From Alphaproteobacteria bacterium (GTDB lineage: Bacteria; Myxococcota_A; UBA796; GCA-2862545): a stretch of DNA of 64,000 nucleotides. The position numbers and the translations under genes are program-made. This document shows, piece by piece, positions 57,904 to 64,000 of this stretch. Each line of letters begins with the position of its first letter. Positions within the stretch are counted from its first letter, which is position 1. The notes under the pieces were generated by a model. That model was not told the DNA's origin. It ran no database searches and saw only the letters and a program-made list of their open reading frames with translations. The stretch covers positions 1 through 64,000 of the forward strand of contig JACKEO010000008.1 in the NCBI GenBank assembly GCA_020632955.1. The letters run 5' to 3'.

Positions 57904-59355
57904 ATGCGCACCCTCGGACTGCTGCTGCCCGTGCTGCTGCTGGCCTGCGCGCCCGCGGAGGAGCCCGCCGGCGACACCGACACCGTGGCCGACGCCCTCG
58001 ACGGCGTCACCCCCGCCACGTGCGGCGACGCCATCGTCGACCCCTGGGAGGAGTGCGACGACGGCGAGGCGAACAGCGACGACCGGGCCGACGCCTGCCG
58101 CACCACCTGCCAGCTGCCCCACTGCGGCGACCTGGTGGTGGACGCCGACGAGCGCTGCGACGACGGCAACTTCTTCGGCGGCGACGGCTGCGATCCGCGC
58201 TGCCTGCCCGAGCCCGGTCCCTTCGAGGTGGAGCCGAACGACCTGCCCTTCGCCGCCACGCTCGTGCAGTCGGGCCAGTCGGTGGCCGGCGGCCTGCCCG
58301 ACCTCGACGTGGACTGCTACGCCATCGACGTGCCCTCGAACGCCTGGGTGTCGGCGCGCGTCACCGGTCCCGACGGCACGTGCCCGCCCGAGGCCGTGCT
58401 GCGCTTCCTCGACCCCGACGGCGACGAGCTCGTCTCGGCCTACCCGGAGGCGCCCGACGCCTGCGTGGAGATCGATCCGAAGGACGAGGAGGACGCCCGC
58501 TTCCTGAGCCCGGGGCGCTACACGGTGTGCGTGGAGGGCCTGTTCCGCACCACGGTGGATGCCTACCGGGTCACGCTGGTGGTGGGCGACGACTCCTGCC
58601 TGCAGGGCGCCTTCGAGGCCCCGCCCGAGGAGGATCCCGACGGGGACGGCCTGGCCAACGCCTGCGATCCCGACGATGACGGCGACACGGTGCTCGACAC
58701 CGCCGACAACTGCCCCCTGGCGCGCAACGGCGGCGGCGCGAGCGGCTTCCAGACCAGCGGCAGCGGGTGGATCCGCCAGTGGCTGCTCGCGGGGCCCCAC
58801 GTGGGCCTGCCGGCGGGCAGCAGCGGCGGCTGCGACCCCAGCGACGCGCCCCTGCTCGACCCCACCGACGACGCCTTCGCGCTGCCCGAGCTGGGCGACG
58901 CGGCGGGTGCCGAGGGCACCTGGCGGGCGGTGCTGCTGCCCTCGGGCGACAACTCCCTCGACCTCGCGAAGCTGGTGAAGTCGGGGACGCCCCGCGAGAT
59001 CTTCGCCGCCGCCTGGGTGGACGTGCCCGCCGAGCAGGACGTGCTCGTGGCCTACGGCGCCGACGACGGCAGCCGCCTGTGGGTGGACGACCAGCTCCTG
59101 GGCAGCGACGCCACCTGCCACGGCGTGGTCACCGACGCCTTCCAGCACCAGGTCCACCTCACCGCCGGCTGGCACCGCATCCTCGTGAAGGTGCGCGACC
59201 AGGGCGGCGGCTTCGGCATGCGCCTGCGCCTCAAGACCCCGGGCGGCGACCCGCTGTCGGGGTGGGAGGTCTCCCTCGCGCCCCGACCCTGGATCGACTT
59301 CCAGGGCGACAAGGACGGTGACGGGATCGGCGACGTGTGCGACGCTACGCCGTGA
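57904..59355 (+). CDS. lipoprotein with DUF4215-like and PA14-like parts
   Basis: A 483-residue protein. Signal ends in lipobox LLLAC (Cys15). Residues 38-110 hold two DUF4215-type Cys motifs (CGDAIVDPWEECDDG; CGDLVVDADERCDDGN). A PPC-like beta-sandwich spans about 115-240, and acidic thrombospondin-3-like DPDGDGLANACDPDDDGDTV follows. Residues 280-460 resemble a PA14-like carbohydrate-binding module (YGADDGSRLWVDDQLL, HLTAGWHRILVKVRD). It closes with another Asp-rich motif. Starts 5 bp after DUF1501, same operon. Surface binding role inferred. Confidence 0.8.
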   Translation: MRTLGLLLPVLLLACAPAEEPAGDTDTVADALDGVTPATCGDAIVDPWEECDDGEANSDDRADACRTTCQLPHCGDLVVDADERCDDGNFFGGDGCDPRCLPEPGPFEVEPNDLPFAATLVQSGQSVAGGLPDLDVDCYAIDVPSNAWVSARVTGPDGTCPPEAVLRFLDPDGDELVSAYPEAPDACVEIDPKDEEDARFLSPGRYTVCVEGLFRTTVDAYRVTLVVGDDSCLQGAFEAPPEEDPDGDGLANACDPDDDGDTVLDTADNCPLARNGGGASGFQTSGSGWIRQWLLAGPHVGLPAGSSGGCDPSDAPLLDPTDDAFALPELGDAAGAEGTWRAVLLPSGDNSLDLAKLVKSGTPREIFAAAWVDVPAEQDVLVAYGADDGSRLWVDDQLLGSDATCHGVVTDAFQHQVHLTAGWHRILVKVRDQGGGFGMRLRLKTPGGDPLSGWEVSLAPRPWIDFQGDKDGDGIGDVCDATP

Positions 59356-59448
59356 GCTGACCCGGTCACGGCTCAATCCGTACCGGTCCGAGCCGATACC
59401 GAGGCGTGCCCTCTCGGCCCATCGGGGGGGTCACCCGAGCACCTTTCG

Positions 59449-60825
59449 ATGACCGCCAGCCTGCCCCCCACCCACGACAGCCTCGAGGACGAGAGCACGT
59501 CCACCGACGGACCCGTGCCGTCGGCGCCGGGCGTGCTCGTGGCCGAGCGGTACCGGGTGCTGCGCTCCATCGCGAAGGGCGGCATGGGCGAGGTGCTCCT
59601 CGCCGAGCACGTGGACCTGCAGCGCCGCGTGGCCCTCAAGGTGATGCGGCCGCCGCGGCACGGCGCCGAGGGCGTGGACTTCGAGGAGCGCTTCCGCACC
59701 GAGGCGCGCACGCTGGCCCAGCTGCACCACCCCCACCTGGTCACGGTGCACGACTTCGGCGTGCTGCCCACCGGGCGCTTCTACCTGGCGATGGAGTTCG
59801 TGGAGGGCGTCCGCCTGGCCGACCTGCTGGCCCAGGGGCCGCTCCCCGTGGAGCGCGCCGTGCGCCTCGCGGTGCAGGTGGCCCAGGCCCTCGGCTACGC
59901 CCACAAGCACGGCGTGGTGCACCGCGACCTCACGCCGTCGAACCTGCTGGTGGCCACCGACGTCGACGGGCGCGACCACATCAAGCTGGTGGACTTCGGC
60001 ATCGTGAAGGTGGACCGCGGCGACGCGGAGGAGACCCAGGAGGGCGTGGTCCTCGGGTCGCCCCACTGCATGGCCCCCGAGCAGATCGACGGCGTGGGCG
60101 TGGACGCCCGCACCGACCTGTACGCCCTGGGCGTGCTGCTCTTCCGGATGCTCACCGGCGTGTACCCCTTCCGGGGCAGCAACACGATGGCCATCCTCAT
60201 GGCCCACCTCGACGCGCCGGTGCCGGCCTTCGCCGAGGTCGCGCCCGACCGCGAGCTGCCCGAGGCCCTCGAGGACCTCACCCGCCGCTGCCTGTCGAAG
60301 GCCCAGGCCGATCGCCCGTCCGACGCCGAGGCCGTGCTCGCCGAGCTGCTGCCCTACGCCGGCGCCGACCCGCTGGGGTCCACGCTCGCCGTCACCCTGC
60401 CCCCCGACCTGCGCCGCGCCGCGCGCGACGCCCGGGAGCAGGTGGACCGGCGGCTGGCGCGCCCGCTGCTCGTGGTGGCCGCCGTGGCCCTGGTGGGGGC
60501 GGTGGCCCTCGCGGTGGGGGGCCTCAGCCTGTTGTCGCGGCCGACGGCGGCCCCCGCGGCCACACCCGAACCGGCGGTGCAGGCCGCGGTGGTGCCCGTG
60601 CCCGCGTCCGACGGCGAGGCCGAGGTCGAGGCGACCCCCGTCGTGGAGCCCGAGGCCCCGGCCGCCGAGGCCAAGCCGGCGCCGAAGCCCACGCCCGCCC
60701 CCCGCGCGGCGGCGCGTCCCGCACCCGAGCCCGCGAAGGACCCCGAGCCCGAGCCCGCCTCGCGCGCTCCCGCCCGCTCCAGCTCCAGCCCCCGCGGCTA
60801 CAAGGGCCTGCCCGATGACTTCTGA
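59449..60825 (+). CDS. transmembrane Ser/Thr protein kinase (PknB-like)
   Basis: A 458-residue bacterial Hanks-type kinase. Gly-rich loop IAKGGMGEV (41-49), Lys64 in VALKVM, catalytic HRDLTPSN with Asp160, DFG Asp182, and GSPHCMAPEQ in the activation segment. The usual Lys of HRDLKPxN is Thr here, as in some related bacterial kinases. A transmembrane helix lies near 342-363, then a Pro/Ala/Glu-rich periplasmic tail to the end, without PASTA domains. The stop overlaps the TPR gene by 11 bases. Confidence 0.93.
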   Translation: MTASLPPTHDSLEDESTSTDGPVPSAPGVLVAERYRVLRSIAKGGMGEVLLAEHVDLQRRVALKVMRPPRHGAEGVDFEERFRTEARTLAQLHHPHLVTVHDFGVLPTGRFYLAMEFVEGVRLADLLAQGPLPVERAVRLAVQVAQALGYAHKHGVVHRDLTPSNLLVATDVDGRDHIKLVDFGIVKVDRGDAEETQEGVVLGSPHCMAPEQIDGVGVDARTDLYALGVLLFRMLTGVYPFRGSNTMAILMAHLDAPVPAFAEVAPDRELPEALEDLTRRCLSKAQADRPSDAEAVLAELLPYAGADPLGSTLAVTLPPDLRRAARDAREQVDRRLARPLLVVAAVALVGAVALAVGGLSLLSRPTAAPAATPEPAVQAAVVPVPASDGEAEVEATPVVEPEAPAAEAKPAPKPTPAPRAAARPAPEPAKDPEPEPASRAPARSSSSPRGYKGLPDDF

Positions 60826-61267
60826 CCCCCGCGCCCGGCGCCTGGTCGCCGCGCTGCTCACGCTGCTCCTCGCCGCCCCCGCCTGGGCCGGCAGCAAGGA
60901 CACGGCGCGCCAGCACTTCCTGTCGGGCCTCGATGCCGCCGAGAAGGGCGACTACGTCCTGGCCATCGGCCAGTTCATGGCCAGCTTCGACGCCTACCCG
61001 CACCCCACCACGGCCTTCAACATCGCGAAGGCCTACGACGACAAGGGCGACCTGCAGCGCGCCCTGTCCTGGTACCAGCGCTTCCAGCAGCTCTCCCCCA
61101 GCCGCGCCGGCGAGGCCGCCGAGCCCATCCTCCGCATCCGCGAGGCCCTCGACCCCGTCGCGGCGCCGGCGCCCCAGGCTGCAGCAGCGCCCGAGGAGAC
61201 GAAGGCGGAGGAGGAGAAGCCGAGCATGGCGGACGTGCTGAAGCGGCTGGAGACGCAGGCGCGGTGA
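60815..61267 (+). CDS. exported TPR protein coupled to the kinase
   Basis: A 150-residue protein with a signal peptide (cleavage after AWA, near residue 25). It has two TPR-like helical pairs at 30-110 (HFLSGLDAAEKGDYVLAIGQFMASFDAYPH; AFNIAKAYDDKGDLQRALSWYQRF). A Pro/Ala linker and a final short helix follow. It overlaps the kinase gene by 11 bases, so it is made from the same message. It may interact with the kinase's periplasmic tail, but that is inference. Confidence 0.78.
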   Translation: MTSDPRARRLVAALLTLLLAAPAWAGSKDTARQHFLSGLDAAEKGDYVLAIGQFMASFDAYPHPTTAFNIAKAYDDKGDLQRALSWYQRFQQLSPSRAGEAAEPILRIREALDPVAAPAPQAAAAPEETKAEEEKPSMADVLKRLETQAR

Positions 61268-61334
61268 TCGGATCGGGGGGTTCGGGCCTGGGGCGACTTG
61301 GGGTCGGGGTTCCGGCCTGGAACCATTGAGCCGG
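61268..61334 (+). repeat. decayed copies of the element terminus
   Basis: Copy A (61268-61293) begins TCGGATC directly after the TPR stop codon and continues like the left terminal repeat at 62115. Copy B (about 61300-61334) is a shorter, mutated version with GGTTCCGGCCTGG and AACCATTGAG. Neither has the inner CACGGAGG units. They point to earlier insertions or to a larger ancestral element. Confidence 0.6.
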
Positions 61335-62114
61335 GCGAAGGGGCGATCTGCGACGGTGGCGCGAGCTGTCGAGCGGCAGCATCACCACGGAGAGCGCCGC
61401 ACACGGGGTGAGGAGGCGGGCAGCGGGGCGGGCTGCGAGCTGCGCCTCGGCCCGGGTGCCTTCCGGGCTCTGCAAAGCAGCGCCGGAGGCGACGTTCGCG
61501 GCCGCCGTCGCGGGTGACTCCGGAGCACACCCGCCCCCACACCCCGTGAGGAACACTCGACCGCAGGGCGACTCGGCGCCTCCTCCCCGGCAGGCTCTCG
61601 GGCGTGGCCATCGAGATCGAGGCCTGAGCTCCCGCGGCGCTGCGCTGCGGGGGCGCTCAGCCCGGTGAGGCCGTCGGTCGCACGCACCTGGAGCCGAGAG
61701 GAGGGGCCCGCTCGTCGCTCGCAGCCTGAGCAGGGGCAAGGGTCGATGGGTTCGTGGCCCGCGGCCCAGAACGGCCCGCGAGGCGACTGGCGACCGCTGC
61801 GGGGCGCTCGTGGAGGCGCGACGGCTCGTCCACGCGCGGACGGCTCTCTGCGAAGGGGTGCGCCGGCTGTCGCGGGCCACGCTCATTGCCGCCGACTGTC
61901 ACGCCCCGCCGGACGAGTCGCGACTCGCGCTCGCGCCGTCCCGGCTCCAGGCCTGCGCCAGTCCGCTGTCTTGGGGGTCGGTTCCCGGCCTTCGGCCGTG
62001 GTTGAGGCGCCACCTCCGAGCTGTGGCCACCCGACCAGGGCCGGGTCGGCGCTGCCGGGTCGGCAGGCGCTGAGCGCGAGAGGCTCGGCCACCCCAAGGG
62101 TTCTGCACGGCCCC
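61335..62114. other. 780-bp non-coding region
   Basis: No credible gene is seen. Several ORFs on both strands are Arg/Pro/Gly-rich shadows with no domain, signal or ribosome site, and the codon-position bias of the neighbouring genes is missing. The DNA may be decayed sequence belonging to the neighbouring element or a degraded gene. No tRNA or obvious RNA fold was found. Confidence 0.5.
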
Positions 62115-62182
62115 TCGGATCGGGGGTTCGGGCCTGGGGGAACCACTGAGGGCCACGGAGGGATCACGGAGGGCGCACGGAG
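62115..62182 (+). repeat. left terminal inverted repeat
   Basis: 68 bp starting TCGGATC. The inner part contains three CACGGAG(G) units at 62154, 62165 and 62176, that is, 11 bp apart, about one helical turn, as in binding sites for a multimeric protein. Matches the right repeat except for one base and one extra G. Confidence 0.85.
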
Positions 62183-62209
62183 ATTCTCTTCCGGCGTTCG
62201 GTGGTCTTC

Positions 62210-62584
62210 CTAGACGACGATCCTCTCCATGGCGTCGGTGAGCTTTGGGGATCTGAAGTTGAAGAGCAGGCCGACGCGGCGGTGGGAGAGGTGGAGGTAG
62301 GTCATCAGCTGGGCCTTGTGGACCGGGAGGAGCTGGTCGACCGCCTTGATCTCGACCACGACGACGTCGTCCACCAGCAGGTCGAGGCGGAAGCAGCGGG
62401 GGACGTGGTGGCCCTTGTCGTCGAGGTCCAGTGCGACCTCGGCCTGGGTGGCCCTGCCTCGGTCGGCGAGCTCGAACGCCAGGCACTTCCGGTAGGCGCT
62501 CTCGAGCAGCCCCGGACCCAGCCGCCGGTGCACCTCGACGGCCGCGCCGATCACGTCGCGGGTGACCTCCCGGTGCACGAGCAT
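62210..62584 (-). CDS. GxxExxY protein, PD-(D/E)XK nuclease-like
   Basis: A 124-residue protein. The name-giving motif is GLLESAY at residues 25-31. Later Asp68, then Glu78-x-Lys80 (VVEIK) and Gln92...Tyr96 (QLMTYL) follow the PD-(D/E)XK nuclease pattern of the PDDEXK_3 family. Thus DNA binding or cleavage is plausible, although no GxxExxY protein known to me has a defined function. ATG at 62584 has GGGGG 4 bases upstream. The gene lies wholly between the two terminal repeats and is the only gene in the element. Confidence 0.88.
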   Translation of the reverse strand: MLVHREVTRDVIGAAVEVHRRLGPGLLESAYRKCLAFELADRGRATQAEVALDLDDKGHHVPRCFRLDLLVDDVVVVEIKAVDQLLPVHKAQLMTYLHLSHRRVGLLFNFRSPKLTDAMERIVV

Positions 62585-62664
62585 CGCACCCCCTGCACCC
62601 CCATCACACCGCCGCACCCGGAACACCGCCCCGAACCCGACCACGACGCCCGCACTTCCTCCCC

Positions 62665-62731
62665 CTCCGTGCGCCCTCCGTGATCCTCCGTGGCCCTCAG
62701 TGGTTCCCCCAGGCCGGAACCCCCGATCCGA
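62665..62731 (-). repeat. right terminal inverted repeat
   Basis: 67 bp, the reverse complement of the left repeat with one mismatch and one single-base gap, again with three CACGGAG-type units. It ends 31 bp from the gpsA stop codon. Confidence 0.85.
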
Positions 62732-62762
62732 CCCCGATCCACCCAGACGACCGCCCCCCGAT

Positions 62763-63761
62763 CTACGCCTGCTCGTGCTTCCGCTCCCGCCCCAGCAGGT
62801 CCCGGAGCGCCGCCGCCGCGTCCTTGCCCTCGTGGAGCACCGCGAAGACCTGCTCCGTGATGGGCATCTCCACGCCGAGCTTGCGCCCCAGGGCGCGCGC
62901 CGAGCGCGCGGTGACCACGCCCTCCGCCACCTCGCCGATCTCCGCGAGCACCTCGTCCAGGCGCTGCCCGCGGCCCAGGCCCAGGCCCACGCGGCGGTTG
63001 CGGGACTGGTCGCCGGTGCAGGTGAGCACGAGGTCGCCCAGCCCGGCGAGGCCCATGAGCGTGATGGCCTCGGCGCCGGCCTCCACGGCCAGGCGGGTGA
63101 TCTCGGCGAGGCCGCGCGTGATGATGGCGGCGCGCGCGTTGTGGCCCAGGCCCAGGCCGTCGCTGATGCCGCAGGCGATGGCCATGACGTTCTTGAGGGA
63201 CGCGCCCACGCACACGCCCACCACGTCGTGGGAGTCGTACACCCGCAGGCGGGAGCCGTGGAAGGCATCCGCCACGGCGCGGCGAGGCGCCTCGTCGCCG
63301 GCCACCACCAGGGTGGTGGGCAGGCCCAGCGCCAGCTCGCGGGCGAAGGACGGGCCCGAGATCACGGTGATCGGACGCAGCGGTCCCAGCTCCTCCTCGA
63401 GCACGGTGGCCATGGTGTCGAGGGTGCCGTCCTCGATGCCCTTGCTGGCGCAGCACACCGCCGCGCCCTCGTGCACCGCCGGCGCCGCGCGGCGCGCCAC
63501 CTCGCGCATCGCGTGCGACGGCACGCAGGGCACGAGCAGCTCGGCGCCCGTGACCGCGGCGTGCAGGTCGGCCTCGGCCCGCAGGCCCTCGGGCAGCTCC
63601 ACGTCGCGCAGGTAGGTGGGGTTGCGGCGCGTGGCGTTCATCGTGGCGCAGCGCTCGGCGTGCCGATCCCAGAGCACCACCTCGTGGCCCCGCCGCGCCA
63701 GGTGGGCGGCCATCGCCGTGCCGAAGGAGCCGCCACCCAGCACCGCGCAGCGCACCGTCAT
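62763..63761 (-). CDS. gpsA: NAD(P)-dependent glycerol-3-phosphate dehydrogenase
   Basis: A 332-residue enzyme making sn-glycerol-3-phosphate from dihydroxyacetone phosphate for phospholipid synthesis. N-terminal dinucleotide fold VLGGGSFGTAMAAHLARRGHEV. The catalytic-site motif region has VCVGASLKNVMAIACGISDGL with the conserved Lys, and a later GLGDLVLTCTGDQSRNRRVG is family-diagnostic. ATG at 63761 follows GGGAGG by 6 bases; the frame continues upstream but without coding character. Converges toward the element. Divergent from the partial gene at 63878. Confidence 0.96.
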   Translation of the reverse strand: MTVRCAVLGGGSFGTAMAAHLARRGHEVVLWDRHAERCATMNATRRNPTYLRDVELPEGLRAEADLHAAVTGAELLVPCVPSHAMREVARRAAPAVHEGAAVCCASKGIEDGTLDTMATVLEEELGPLRPITVISGPSFARELALGLPTTLVVAGDEAPRRAVADAFHGSRLRVYDSHDVVGVCVGASLKNVMAIACGISDGLGLGHNARAAIITRGLAEITRLAVEAGAEAITLMGLAGLGDLVLTCTGDQSRNRRVGLGLGRGQRLDEVLAEIGEVAEGVVTARSARALGRKLGVEMPITEQVFAVLHEGKDAAAALRDLLGRERKHEQA

Positions 63762-63877
63762 CGCCACCCTCCCGGGGCCGCGCGGCCCGATCGCCCCGCT
63801 CCACGGTGGGTAGTGCCCGGCCGCCGGTTGCGCCACGCGCCGGGCCGGGCGTAGGGGGAGGGACCGCGGAGGCACGA

Positions 63878-64000
63878 GTGCTCGTCGGCATCGCGATCTC
63901 CCGCGTCACGGCGCTCGACGCCACGTGGACCACGGTGCACGTGGCCCGTGCGCTGCTCGCGCGGGGCCACCAGGTCCGCTTCATCGAGACCTGGGACTTC
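63878..64000 (+). CDS. N-terminal fragment, possible ATP-grasp ligase
   Basis: 41 residues before the window ends. GTG start with GGAGG 6 bases upstream. The pattern LVGIAISRVTALDATWTTVHVARAL then RGHQVRFIETWDF resembles the N-terminus of glutathione-synthetase/RimK-like ATP-grasp proteins, but the diagnostic part lies outside. Only a tentative assignment is possible. Confidence 0.5.
   Translation, partial: MLVGIAISRVTALDATWTTVHVARALLARGHQVRFIETWDF

Larger units (their letters stand above)
62115..62731 (-). mobile_element. inverted-repeat element carrying one GxxExxY gene
   Basis: A 617-bp unit bounded by long inverted repeats (68 and 67 bp, one substitution and one gap) with a single internal gene on the minus strand. 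CCCC flanks it directly on both sides (62111-62114; 62732-62735), which might be a target duplication but is low-complexity. It sits between two converging genes without disrupting either. No transposase is encoded. Two decayed end copies lie 0.85 kb away. Mobility is inferred from structure only. Confidence 0.6.

Noticed and set aside
61665..62213. A 182-residue plus-strand ORF next to the element
   Set aside because: It is Arg/Gly/Ser-rich, has no ribosome site and runs through the left terminal repeat. It lacks the codon bias of true genes here.

Overview
The window is very GC-rich (roughly 70% or more), gene-dense DNA from a Gram-negative bacterium. Lipobox and Tat signal peptides, an outer-membrane beta-barrel candidate, many Asp/Ser-rich lipoproteins, DUF4215-type cysteine motifs, kelch propellers, Ser/Thr kinase plus TPR pairs and a hybrid histidine kinase together suggest a deltaproteobacterial, Myxococcota-like organism. 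This is an inference from gene style, not from a marker-gene search. No rRNA, CRISPR array, plasmid or phage module is visible.

Layout. 1-8.0 kb: end of an unknown gene, a heavy-metal permease with its own HMA domain, a MinD-like protein that has lost the P-loop lysine, a long polyglycine surface lipoprotein, a REC-PAS-kinase-REC hybrid and a propeller lipoprotein. 8.0-14.5 kb: a LuxR-type regulator facing a fused glycosyltransferase-methyltransferase, then a three-gene cassette: a sigma-factor-like protein, an unknown protein, and a catalytically altered Lon-like domain on a helical-repeat scaffold. 14.6-28.1 kb: a DUF5690 transporter, a FadH-type dienoyl-CoA reductase, a 1,816-residue kelch lipoprotein, a DUF885 hydrolase overlapping a cytochrome P450, and a small Cys-rich protein. 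28.2-36.7 kb: uppP, a c-type cytochrome, six tRNA genes (Trp, Asp, Val, Leu, Lys, His) and the protein-quality-control run tig-clpP-clpX-lon. 36.9-49.6 kb: an inositol-phosphatase-like enzyme, an RpoH-type sigma factor, a divergent pair made of a P-loop-less ATPase and a large HTH protein, TPR and barrel proteins, a DnaC-like loader with its partner, methylmalonyl-CoA epimerase and NagZ. 49.7-54.2 kb: a dedicated acyl carrier protein and di-iron acyl-ACP desaturase, aspS, a ferredoxin and SufE. 54.4-61.3 kb: a secreted cytochrome/DUF1501/lipoprotein operon and a Ser/Thr kinase overlapping a TPR protein. 61.3-62.7 kb: non-coding DNA and an inverted-repeat element. 62.8-64 kb: gpsA and the start of another gene.

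Most striking features: (1) a 617-bp element at 62115-62731 bounded by nearly identical 67-68 bp inverted repeats around one GxxExxY gene of the PD-(D/E)XK type, with decayed repeat copies nearby; (2) the sigma-like / unknown / pseudo-Lon-TPR cassette at 11095-14528, in which the catalytic serine is kept but the lysine is arginine; (3) the divergent P-loop-less ATPase and HTH pair at 38643-41374. An RpoH-type sigma factor lies within a few kb of lon, clpXP and tig, but I see no direct evidence in the sequence that it controls them.
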